Shown here piece by piece: positions 42,666 to 55,712 of a stretch of 64,000 nucleotides of DNA (positions within the stretch are counted from its first letter, which is position 1; each line of letters starts with the position of its first letter). The stretch is taken from NCBI GenBank assembly GCA_015501595.1, contig JADNRX010000034.1, positions 62,001-126,000 on the forward strand, written 5' to 3'. Under the pieces are notes generated by a model, which did not search any database, was not told where the DNA came from, and saw nothing but the letters and a program-made list of their open reading frames with translations. Both the position numbers and the translations under genes were made by a program. The stretch is from Hymenopellis radicata (Eukaryota; Basidiomycota; Agaricomycetes; Agaricales; Physalacriaceae).

Positions 42666-43995
42666 CTGGGTAAGGATCCGCTGGTATCGCCGTGCTCGTC
42701 GCGGGTTAACACCCGTACCATATGGGTACAGGTTGGGCGGGTTAGACAACCCGGGGAGTGCCCCATGGGTTTGAAGGTGGATTCATACCTGCTGACTGTC
42801 CTCGAGCCATTGCGCGGCGGCCGTCAACATGCATGAGGTCAACAGAGGAGGGAAAGGAGTAAGGTCGGCAGGATGAAGGCTCCCGGCCGAGGCTCTGTAG
42901 AAGATCTGTAATCTCTGTACCTGGGCAGCTATATCAAGGAATGAAGACGACGATACAGGCAAGATGGTGGTACGACGTAAAGAACGTACCCGAGCATCCG
43001 AACTAGCCATGCAGAACCAAACAACACGTCATCCGGATATGGTAACTCCACGATCGTCGTAAATCATGATTTACAAGAACACGTGTAAAAATTTAGGACT
43101 GCTTCACTTTTCGACCCATTGCGTATCCGTTTTGGACTGCTTGCCCCAGTGACTGAGACTTTGAGAGCAGCTGGGGACCTTTAATATTAGTCTACAATCA
43201 CCTCAAGTGTTATTCTCTCCTAATCTGAAGGTGATGCAGCCCCGGAATGATGTCAGACTTCGGCAAGACGATGTTGAGAGCAAAAGCATCGTCCTTCCTG
43301 TCCATGCCTGAATGCTGAACAGATCTGGATTTGCCTCAAGATGGGACTGAGTTCCATACAGGTTCTATACATTCAATTTCGATGGTCCGATGTATCATTC
43401 AGACAACCTTGAAACACCAGTCTCAATGTAGATGACAGCGAGCTTGGCATTGGAAGGAAGGAAGTGTATTACTCAGCTGGGTACCGAAGCGTCCGTAGTA
43501 CTAGTAGTAGTAGTATAGCCGGATATAATCATCTGGATTATCAGATTCCGCTGCTTTTGTCAGCTTTTGATCCTATCGTCGTCGCGATTCCACGGGCTAG
43601 AGTTGCCGATGTCACCCGATGTATTTGACCTGGGGTCCGGGGTGCGAACCGGACCGGACACTGATGCGGTTCGTTAAACTTCGAACAAAGTTCGCTTCGG
43701 GTTTGGACCTGAAAGAACCACAAGTTTGTCATGTCGTCGAGGCACCCAGGATGGCCTACCGAGGAAGATCCTAACCCGGATGCCAACACTTACCGAGGAC
43801 GACTTTTGCGCTGCTTCGTCAATAGCGAGATGTCCGAGTCGGTCGACCTTGAAACACAAGACCAGTTATCAAGATGGCACGCCGTCCTGAGGACTCAGCC
43901 CTCTGCTCGCACCTCGCAGACTCAGCTTACACATATACATCAAAAATAGTTCCATACCCGGCACTAGATCATCGATGTGCTAGCCTCCGGCGCGT
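42666..43995. other. Spacer between the arms of the inverted repeat
   Basis: 1.33 kb between the two Y3-like promoters. Short frames only: minus 42783-43010 starts MASSDARVRSLRRTT, and plus 43731-43949 is of low complexity. Neither is recognised. A run of ACTAGTAGTAGTAGT occurs at about 43500-43515. Confidence 0.4.
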
Positions 43996-45325
43996 ACGTA
44001 GTACCCAGCAGGAGTGTCACAACGCAACTTGGGGATGAAAGGCGACTTCGACTCTCAAACCAGCTCCATTCAGTACGGCGGATTATACACTGCTTCCCGG
44101 GGATGTGTTCGTTCAACGGCGCTTGGCCCGAATTTCACTATAAAAGCCAGTCGGTACACTCCCAGTGAACTTCATTACTTGAGCCATATCAAGTAGTATC
44201 CCAAAGACTTCTTCTGCGCTAACTCATTACTATCGATATCATGAAGCTCTCTATCTCTGCTCTCGTCGCCGTCGCCATGGCCATCGCAGCTCCAACCTAT
44301 GCAGCTGTTGTAGCCCGCGCTGAAGGAGAGCTCAAAGTAAGTGTGATCCATCACGGGAATAGATTTGGTGCTGAGCTTCTTCTGATAGTGGTTGAGTATT
44401 GAACAAGGAATCAGTAAGTGCACGGATGCTCCGATGCGACGCACACTTACAGTTCAATAATCCGTCTAGCATACGAGAATAGTACCGCTTTGGTCCCGCG
44501 TGCCGGCACTGGTAAGCTCGCCTCCTCTATTTCTTATATTCTCTCATGAGGAAGGCAGAGGTTGTCACTTGCTACAATTTCGGCACGAAGGTCAGTAATT
44601 ACCGCTCAGATAGTACACTTTAGTAGCTGACAATTCTTATTAGGCGGACCGCTCCCCGATCGTATCAGTAATTGACGACTGGTGTGGGTGTGTACATGTC
44701 TAGTCCCCATCGCTGATTGAAGCTGATATTCTGGGTAGCCAAGTGATAGGCACCAGCGTGTCGAACGGACAAACCGTTTGGGTCGGTCAGAGTTCTCTCC
44801 TCATCACACATCTTCTAATTCGCCCATCAGGCCCGGTACAACTACGGGACCTTCACTGTTCTTGTCAGTGCTCAAGCCATCAACGGGTATGTTATCAATT
44901 ATGTACGGTGTAAGTCAATGTTTGACTGGAGCCAAGCGGCAACTGGGTTATAGACGGAAATTGCAACCGACTCCTCCGTCTTCCCGTCGATGGGTGCAAT
45001 ACTGGCGGAGTGAACGGGAAACAAGTACGTGTGTATAAGAATACATTCCGCGTTACTGACTAGGTTCGAAACAGGGAGGATACGAAACCGACCTCTACGG
45101 ACAGTGGCGTACTGATCCCGGCTCCAACGGCTCGGATGTGTGAGTATGGAAAGAGAGGACATTTGTCCCAGCGAAGGCGAAGTCGGTGCTGTGGTTTTGT
45201 GGTAGCACGGCTTCAATGTTCTCGGTTTAACAATGGATTCTATGATTTACAGAACTTGGAATTGCGGGACTCGTCGCAGTAGTCTGCCCTTGAATGCTGC
45301 ACCCAGTTCAAAAGAGGGAATGTGG
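43996..45325 (+). repeat. Inverted repeat, right arm
   Basis: Mirror of 41381-42665, carrying Y3-like copy 3. Similarity stops at GGGAATGTGG (45325); beyond this the left copy continues into the hydrolase relic, but this arm does not. Confidence 0.8.
44241..45143 (+). CDS. Small secreted cysteine protein, glycan-binding Y3-like, copy 3
   Basis: Signal peptide MKLSISALVAVAMAIAAPTYA, then the same eight-exon arrangement as copies 1 and 2. Key joins: GTE-VVTC, FGTK-ADRSPIV, DDWCG-QVIGTS, QTVW-ARYNYG, NGK-QGGYET; all introns GT-AG and 47-100 nt. Four cysteines in the mature part. The TGA at 45141-45143 sits in a GTGTGAGT context, so a splice into a further short exon (TWNCG) is a possible alternative. 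Convergent with hydrolase copy 2. Confidence 0.75.
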
Positions 45326-45449
45326 TCTCGATTTTGGCTAGCACGGGCCATTCTTCGAGCGATCTCACCAGCTTGTTCTGATACCTTCAATCAACTACAC
45401 TTTCTAGGTTTGCTTGCTTGCTTGCTCAAACAGTGGTAAGTTCAGCAAT

Positions 45450-46677
45450 TCATCGCACCGGCTCCGTATTAGTACGCTTCGGCAAACAATAACGGAAAAT
45501 GCTCATCAACCACTTCTGCACCACGTTCTCTGCAATATGCATCCGGTTCGCTTCCATGAACATCATATGCCCATTACCGCGTATCCCAACATCGGCCAAG
45601 TAGATGTGAGTAATTGCAACGCCAGCTTGTTCCAGATAACTTGCGGTGCAGTCATCGTACAGGGTGTGGTAGCCAGACTCTGAGGTTATCATCAACACCG
45701 GGATGTCGACGAGGTTCACCAGCTGCCGTGAGGGAGAAGCCTGGCGAAAGCAACATCCATGCTTTCGTCGGTATAAACGACCTCTCGCTCTAGGTCTTCC
45801 GCTGAATTGATAGACGGAGAGTAGAGCAAGGGGATCTCTGTGAGCCCATAAGGGCGCGCAGCGGTGATAGGCGGTAACACTGCGCTCGTGAAAGGCGGTC
45901 CGATGGGCTCGAGCGCGACAATTGCTTTCACCAAGTTTGGACGCGCGTCGCCCAGTATCCAGCCAAGCTGGCCGGACTGTGAATGTGTCATGAGGATCAC
46001 TGGCTACAGCGACAATAGGTTAGTACGCCGTATAGAGTCTTAGAGGCGTACCCCGATACGATCCAAGAGCAGAGAACCAGCGGCTTTAGTTTTCACGCTC
46101 GTCTCTTCGTTCGAACTAAGACTTGGCACAGTAGACGCGTAGAAGTTGTCAAAGAACGGGTCTCCGACACTTCCGTTTCCCGGCCACTGAGTGTGAAGGG
46201 ACGCCTGGGGCCACAATCCATGCTGCTCAGTCGCCGTGAAGCGTGATTCAATATAAGAAGTCGCGAAGACCGACTGGGGACCGTCAATCCCCGATTGGTA
46301 CGCGGAACGCCCGCGGGCTGGTTGGTCGGTGATGTACACCTACCCAATACCACATGAATGGGTGAACAACGATATGGGGTGTGGAATACCTCATATCCTT
46401 GAGCCAGAAAGTAGTCCGCCCAACCAGGTCCACCATCCATGGCCGCTAAGAGATTCGTACCCGTCATTCCACCGCCATGAAGGAACAGCAGAGGATAGGG
46501 CTGGGTCACCTCAGCGGGAGTGAGCCGCTCGACATACATCTGCCCATGGGCGATAGCCGACGGCCCGGCGCTGCTGTACGTCTGCCCAACGTAGAAATAG
46601 GATCGAGTATGCAGAGTTCCTCCGGATGGCACAGCGATGGCAAGAGACGTGTAGAGAAGTGCCCAGAGCAGACACAT
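45450..46677 (-). CDS. Secreted alpha/beta-hydrolase, second copy (single-base frameshift)
   Basis: Paralogue of 36650-37852: signal-like MCLLWALLYTSLAIAVPSGG, then HTRSYFYVGQTY, LLFLHGGGMTGTNLL, ITDQPARGRSAYQ, LMTHSQSGQLGW with the Ser nucleophile, VLMITSESGYH and VGIRGNGHMMFME. After DESMDVAF the frame breaks. Compared with the intact copy, one C is missing on the minus strand (at about 45744-45746); restoring it gives FRQASPSRQLVNLVDIPVL and rejoins the rest. The C-terminus is longer than in copy 1 (PKRTNTEPVR). Either a sequencing error or a recent null. It may be a functional gene. Confidence 0.78.
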
Positions 46678-47132
46678 GGTTGAGATGTTGGACGAGCCGA
46701 TTTCAAGTGATATGCGTCCAAGCTGTGCGTAGGGAGACAAACAAAGATCTCTTCTGTCGGAAGTTAAACCGGCGAAGCTGGAGAAATAACGTTGCTGAAG
46801 CGCTCAGTTTTGCGCAAAGAATTCGATGGTCAATGTGGGTGAAAGTGGCGCGCGCAGTGCGGGTTGTACAGGGTACCTCGAATATCGCGCCGTTCGATAT
46901 TTAACCGGTTATCAACTTATAGAGAGTTTTGAAGATGCCTTTCGGCGACTCTTCAAGCTTCAAGGAGGAAGCCACTAGGCCACTGGCAACTTGCAAGCAT
47001 CGTTTACTGGGAATGCCGATTGGCCGAAGAGATCAATTCCCACGACGCATTTTCGCGGACTTTGCGGAAGACAGCCGCAACCAAACCCTACCACCAACCA
47101 CCACGAGCGCGTATAACAGGAGCGCCTCAATC
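46678..47132. other. Divergent upstream region, hydrolase copy 2 and PRP43
   Basis: Contains a GTACCTCGAATATCGCGC ... TTTAACC repeat (46873-46918) shared with 50286-50331. The PRP43 frame is open from 46929 but the ATG at 47133 is preferred. Confidence 0.45.
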
Positions 47133-49896
<2,764 letters not shown>

Positions 49897-50690
49897 ATGC
49901 CTTCTTTTCCTTTCGTCGTCTTTTAGATCTAGATATCTACTTTGGTGTACTATACTACTCGTTTACTGAATGCGCTACCTGCGTCACGCTGCACGATTGG
50001 CCTCCAAGTATTGAGTCGGCGCCCGGTTGACCTACCTACCCTGCCTCTTCGTAGTGGTACATGACGGCACGCCGGCGCTGGACTGAGGCTGACTCAGGAC
50101 AAGCAGGGATTGGCAGCACAGAGGCGGGATCAGGGCGGCGCGCCACACCATGGGCCAAAAAAGCATGTCCGGTATCGAAACCATTAGTGATGGTTTCAAA
50201 ACTAGGCCCCACAGGGGGAACTTGGTATCAATACGGTTACTAACACCCGGAGGTTTACTGCGCCACATAAGGTTACGCAGGATAAGTACCTCGAATATCG
50301 CGCAGTTTGACATTTAACCAGTTAATAACGGTTAATAACCGGGTTATTAACAGAGGGGCGGTTATTAACCTATCACATGACTGCATCATGTGAGCATGCG
50401 GAGCGCATTGCGGCGGGATCGGTGGGAGGAGGGTGAGGGCGGGTAGTGAGCCACTAGACCACATAGATTCAGAAGAGGATAAGTAGAACTCAGATTAGAT
50501 GATTTTGAAGCCACTGAACAACAGGTTTCTGAGGGCCTGAGAAAGAAATTTTGCTTCAGACCGGGAAAATACGCCACATTGCATCACGTGTGCGGTTAAT
50601 AACCGTTAAAAACACACCCCGAAATGAGGGTATATTCCGCCGAGGTTACTAACCACCTCAGGCAATAAATAAACTGCGCAACCCTACTAT
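49897..50690. repeat. Intergenic with GTTAATAAC-rich repeat
   Basis: 50286-50380 holds GTACCTCGAATATCGCGC ... TTTAACC (shared with 46873-46918) followed by several GTTAATAAC/GTTATTAAC palindromic units, with further units near 50594-50612. Likely a decayed inverted-repeat element. No gene was seen. Confidence 0.45.
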
Positions 50691-50739
50691 GCTCATTGCT
50701 CAATGCTCACTGCTCACTGCTCAGTGCTCAGTGCTCGGC
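50691..50739 (+). repeat. Heptanucleotide tandem repeat GCTCANT
   Basis: Seven consecutive 7-nt units of GCTCATT/GCTCACT/GCTCAGT type, ending GCTCGGC, 52 nt downstream of which the tRNA begins on the other strand. Confidence 0.85.
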
Positions 50740-50790
50740 TTTAGCCTTTTATGTAGAAGCCAAAAAAAATCCATTTGCGTACACATAGTA

Positions 50791-50880
50791 GCCCACCGCG
50801 AGGGTCGAACTCGCAGCCTTCAGATAATGAATTCCCAAGCCTTAAAAGTCTGACGCTCTATCCGATTGAGCTAGGCGGGC
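50791..50880 (-). tRNA. tRNA-Lys (UUU) with 17-nt intron
   Basis: Minus strand, 90 nt. Acceptor GCCCGCC pairs with GGTGGGC (one G-U); D stem GCTC/GAGC; anticodon stem TCAGA/TCTGA; loop CTTTTA-A with anticodon UUU; variable AGGCT; T arm GCGAG-TTCGACC-CTCGC. A 17-nt intron sits one base 3' of the anticodon, the canonical position. Mature length 73 nt before CCA addition. Confidence 0.95.
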
Positions 50881-51004
50881 TGATAAGCAGACAAGTGTTG
50901 ACAATCTCATCACCCTAGACTATATTCAGTGACATCCGTCATTGCGATCGCGATTCCTGATCTGTCTGCCGTCTCTTTGGCCTTACACGTCGACAACCTC
51001 CAAA

Positions 51005-52225
51005 ATGCCTCAGTTTCCTGCTCTAAAAAACGACCTTTTACTACGAGCTGCGCGCGGTAGGGCCGCCCAGTAACTCACCACGTCGTTTCTGACGTGTCTT
51101 GCAGGCGAGAAAACCGAGCGCGCGCCAGTCTGGATTATGAGGCAGGCCGGGCGCCATCTCCCAGGTTAATTCCCCCGCCGCCCCCCCGCGTCCCCGTCTT
51201 CATCTCCCTTGTCAGAATTCATGAAGCTGCGCGAGACCCACGGCTTCTTCGAGATCTGCCAGACGCCGGCGCTGGCGTGCGAGGTGACGCTCCAGCCCGT
51301 GCGGCACTATGCGGGGCTCCTGGATGCCGCGATCATCTTCAGCGACATCCTTGTCGTCCCGCAGGCGATGGGAATGGAGGTCCTGATGCAGCCCGGGCCC
51401 CACTTTACCGAGCCGCTGAGCTCCCCGGCGGATGTGGAAAAGCTGCTGCCGGAGGTGGATGTGAACACGGCTATGGAGCTGCGCACGGTCTTTGAGGCTA
51501 TCACGTTGACGAGGACCGAGCTGAAGGGAGAGGTGCCGCTGATTGGGTTCTGTGGCGGACCGTGGACGCTGTTCGCTTATATGGTCGAGGGAGGCGGTTC
51601 TAAATCGTACACCAAAGTCAAGTCGTGGCTGTTCAAGTATCCGGAAGAGTCCAAAGCCCTTTTGGATCGTATCGCGACGGTTTGCATAGACTTTCTCGTC
51701 GGCCAAGCGCGTGCTGGAGCACAAGTGAGATACTCCACTTGCGATGCTAGTTTATGCTCAAACGATTTCTAGCTCCTGCAAGTATTCGACACAAATGCTG
51801 GCGAATTATCACCGTACGACTTCCACACTTTTGCATTCCCAGCATTGCAGCGTATCGGCAAAGAGGTACGCGAGCGTCTCGGCGCCGATGCCGTGCCCAT
51901 GACGCTCTTCGCCAAAGGCGCTAACCACGCCATTGCGCACATGGCCGAGCACGCTGGCTACGATGTCCTCGGTTTGGACTGGTGCATAGAGCCCTCCGAG
52001 GCGCGTCGATTAGTTGCCGGAAAGGTCGCGTTACAAGGAAACGTGGACCCGGACATCTTATATGGTGGCGTCGAAGCCATAGAGGCCACCGTGAAACGTA
52101 CAGCGGAAAGTTTTGGTGGATCCAAAGGCTGGATAGCGAACCTCGGACATGGGATTACGCCTGGCGCGAATCCCAAAGATGTTCGCTGGTTCTTTGAATG
52201 TGTTCATAAATACTCAGCCTTGTAG
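51005..52225 (+). CDS. HEM12: Uroporphyrinogen decarboxylase
   Basis: Cytosolic haem enzyme converting uroporphyrinogen III to coproporphyrinogen III. Exons 51005-51056, 51105-51164, 51216-51724 and 51773-52225. Motifs: RAPVWIMRQAGRHLPEF, IIFSDILVVPQAMGM (catalytic Asp), GFCGGPWTLFAYMVEGG, LLQVFDTNAGELSP, LGLDWCIEP, LQGNVDPDILYGG and LGHGITPG, in correct order. The end HKYSAL is normal. The second exon gives the Arg pair of the active site. No defect seen. Confidence 0.95.
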
Positions 52226-52559
52226 TATAGTAGACCTAAGATTTGAATGTTGTAGCATTAACGCGTCCCATTGCTCAAAGCCTCACCTCTCGAGCGATAA
52301 AACCTTAACTAAAGTTTACATCAGATGCTCGATTCAAGATATGTGCTGGGACCTCCCAGATGCCTCTAATTTTCCCTTGTACAATAAAGTACACCCAGTA
52401 GAGATCCGAGTCATAAGTCTACAATTATACAATGTAAAAGACTAGGCCAGTGTACCGTATCGTAAGCGTAGTAAACACGTAGAGCAAAACAAACAGTGTA
52501 AGATAGGTAAAAATCATAAAAAGGTCGTAAATAAGAACATGGTACTAGTACATGATGGA
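52226..52559. other. Intergenic between convergent HEM12 and GPC1
   Basis: About 330 nt of 3' UTR for both genes. Nothing else was recognised. Confidence 0.5.
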
Positions 52560-54334
52560 TCATTGTTGTTTCTTGCTTATTGACGCAGTGAGCGTTTCGG
52601 TCGGCTCAACATCGGGTAAGGACGACTCCGATGAGACGGGTGAGGATGCGAGTGAGAACAGGTCGCCATCGCTTGGAGAGCGACTTGTACCATCCATACT
52701 CTGCGACGTGGGGCTGGACCTTCCGGAGCGAGCGGTAGCCTCGGCCAACTCCCTGCGCAATGTCTCGAGCTCACGTTCAAACCTGAGGCAAATCAGTACA
52801 CCTCGTCAATTCACGCGCATCGGCAACTTACTTGCGACCGAAAACTTCAATGTAGTATCCGCCTCCATTCCACACGCTGACGGAGAATATGAAGATCAGA
52901 AATACGCCACTCCAGAACGGGCTATCGTAGAGGAAAAAGACCGCAGGCACTTCGGTCAATAGCGTATAGACTACAATGTGAAATCAGTATCCATCGAATT
53001 ATCACATGTTAGGCGCGACGAACAGAGTTGACCAGTCATGAATGCCATGGGCGATAAGGAGCAGGAATGCTGGATAATGCGCGTCCAATAGCACTACGCT
53101 TGTCGTTGAGCATCCATGAGAAAGACGTCGTACGCTGGCCCGACTCGATTTTGTCCCGGCGATCAACGAGGAGGAACTATACTCGCCAATCAGCTTCATT
53201 TCGCTTCCAATAATGAGAAGCGATGCGTACCTTCCAATACAAAAGTTGCCATATCAGGTCTGTTTCGGAACACGTCAGTAGGACCCTCAACGCGTCAGGA
53301 AAAGGACACGCACAAAGACCGCCACTCAATGCTAACGCCCGGATAGGATCCAGATGAGGCAGCTCTGCAAGGGCGGGGAAGCGTGCCTCTGCATTGGGAT
53401 AAAAGTGGCTATCAAGAATGTTAGTTTTGGGAGGAACGTGTCTGGACAAGTCACGAACCGTATCACAGTGAATGTGAAAGGGGCGTAGATATGGACAAAC
53501 AGGGATGTAACCTTGTCTTGATCGTGGAAGACAAGGCTGTTCCGCCATGTGATTACAGCGCTAGCGAGGGATCCCACGGAGAGGCAGTAGCAGGAGACGA
53601 AGAGGGAGGGACTCGAAGGGAGGAACCAGATGAAGAGGAAATTGAGGAATGTCACAAAGTAGCACATGTCAAACATGAAGTAGTGCCACGCGCGTTTCTT
53701 GTATGTGTAGGCGCGGAGAGGCAAGAGATAGAGACCTTGCACGGTATATGCAATGTGTACCCATCTGTTGGTAACGTCAGAAGCGCGACAGAAAACTGGT
53801 GACAACGCACTGGGGAGCCATGCCAAACATGAGCGCGGAGAACAGAACAGACATGACACCGAAGAAGAATGATATCTTGTCCCTGGTCCGCACTACCTTG
53901 GCTGAGTGCCATTCATTGGACAACGTTGTCATTCGTTTCGAAATCTGGAGTATATTCGAGGTTAGACCGCCACTGTAGATGTAGAGGAAGCGCACCTTGT
54001 GTTTGAAGTTTTTGATTTCGCGGTCGAGATTCTCTGCTAAAAGATCCCCAGACAGCTCCGGTATTTTTGCCTTCTTCTTGAGTCTGTCGCCATGTTTCTG
54101 CAGCTTGCGCTGTATCAAGTCCACGTGCGAGTCAAAATACGTCTCAAACGTATCTGGTAGCCGCGCAGTGAGCATCATTAGGACGACCAACGGCGCGAAA
54201 AAACACACACCCAGTAATGTGAATCCACTCGACCAGTCAGCCATTTCGTCGCGTACGCTTTGCAGGCGTTCTAGGGAGTTTGTGAAATATTTCAGGTTTT
54301 TGTTCATCGGGGGGGACGGTGGCCGCGACGACAT
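52560..54334 (-). CDS. GPC1: Glycerophosphocholine acyltransferase Gpc1 (DUF2838)
   Basis: ER membrane enzyme that acylates glycerophosphocholine with acyl-CoA. Exon 1 (54334 to about 53812) has a cytosolic helix and two membrane segments (FTLLGVCFFAPLVVLMMLTA, FFFGVMSVLFSALMFGM). The diagnostic block follows: LLPLRAYTYKKRAWHYFMFDMCYFVTFLNFLFIW, SLFVSCYCLSVGSLASAVITWRNSLVFHDQDKVTSLFVH and HFYPNAEARFP. The C-terminal exons end FGRKFERELETLRREL and a Ser-rich tail finishing TASISKKQQ. The start lies 107 nt from the oppositely oriented homeodomain gene. Confidence 0.9.
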
Positions 54335-54441
54335 CGTGGATGCAGGCGCGGTACTAGTGGGAGTTTAATGGCAAGCAATGAGAGTGACGCGTCACGCGTC
54401 GTTGCATTGTCATATGTCACGATGACGTACAATGGTCCAGG

Positions 54442-55555
54442 ATGCAAAGCTCTCGCTGCCTTCCCCTCCTCTCTCTCTGCCTGCCCGGTTCTCGAAGATA
54501 TGCAACCCTCATTCCAGACTCCGCGAAACGAGCTCTCCAGGCAACGTATGCCAAAGACCGCTATCCTGACAACGACCAGCTCGAGAGGCTAGCTCAAGAG
54601 CTGGGCGAGGACCGTCTCAAATTGTCCAGGTGGTTTATCAGGCAGTAGGTTCCATTCACTTTTGTGTCGATTCCTCTTATTGTAATAGACGTGCTTCGGA
54701 AAGAGCGCTTCTGAAAGCTTCTGGGGTGGAAGAACCATGGCGAGCCCCCAATTTGACACCAAACACGCCTCAACTGGAAGCAGCCTTCCAAGATTGCCCG
54801 TATCCAGACGCCAAAAAGAAAACTGCTCTGTCGCGAAAATTATCGTTGCCCATGCTAACCATAGAACAATGGTTCATCAATCGGTACGCACTGGATCGAT
54901 ATTTGTTTGCGTCAAATTGACGCGTGTTTAGGCGAACAGCTGAAAAGAAATATCGGAGACAGGCTAGGCTTACGATGAAAGGACTTATCCTGAATACCCC
55001 AATCCGAAAAGTGAAACTCCTCGAGGAACACTTTCACGAAGACATGTACCCAAGCTCTCAAACACTCACCGCTTTTTCACACAGTTTATGGCTGCGCAAA
55101 CAAACTGTGAGGAACTGGTTCAATGCGCGGTAAGTGCTCGAATATTGCCACATTGTGTAAAATTAAACAAACGCGTAGCCGAAAGACTGAACGAAGGCGG
55201 CGGGCAGAGGCTGGACTTGAAGTGGACCTCAGAGCTTTCCCGCTGATCCCGCCCCTTCCGGCCAGCAAACCACACTATCAACGGTGCGTCTACTCGTTTA
55301 GTATTTATCTAGTGACTGAATTGTTCTCCCAAGACATCCGCCTCTCCGAGCCGACGTGTCCGTCCTTGAAGAACGTTTCGCGCAAGATCCAGACTTCACA
55401 ACGTCCAAAGTGGCTGTTGATGAACTCGCCCAGGAATTGGGTATAACCTCTGAGCGCATCATAGCGTGGTTCTACAAACGGTTTGCGCATCCCGCCTTTG
55501 TTATGCTTACCCCCACTGATGTTTCACGTCAAGGCGCAAGAAAAAGAGTCCGTAG
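54442..55555 (+). CDS. Protein with four tandem homeodomain units
   Basis: Exons read MQSSRCLPLLSLCLPGSRR, then four units. Unit 1: LQATYAKDRYPDNDQLERLAQ to SRWFIRQ-R. Unit 2: LEAAFQDCPYPDAKKK to IEQWFINR-R. Unit 3: LLEEHFHEDMYPSSQT to VRNWFNAR-R. Unit 4: LEERFAQDPDFTTSKVAV to IAWFYKR-R. Aligned on Trp48, units 1-3 keep Leu16, Phe/Tyr20, Tyr25 and Pro26; unit 4 is about two residues shorter before the first turn. Residue 51, normally Asn, is Arg, Asn, Ala and Lys, so only unit 2 looks fully DNA-competent. Every unit is split by a phase-2 intron in codon 52; a fifth intron lies between units 3 and 4. The end is RRKKKSP at 55553-55555. No signal peptide; nuclear location is likely. Start is the in-frame ATG nearest unit 1. 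Confidence 0.85.
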
Positions 55556-55712
55556 TGAACAAATGACGACTATTTGCTGCTCACCCGATAATCACCCAAC
55601 GCCTCGAAGAGGTGACGATGCCTGTCATTTGATGCTCATCAAACATTTTGAATCTGGTATTGATGCTGCATGTACTTGTCCAGAAAAAACAGCAATATTG
55701 TCCTTGAAAGTC

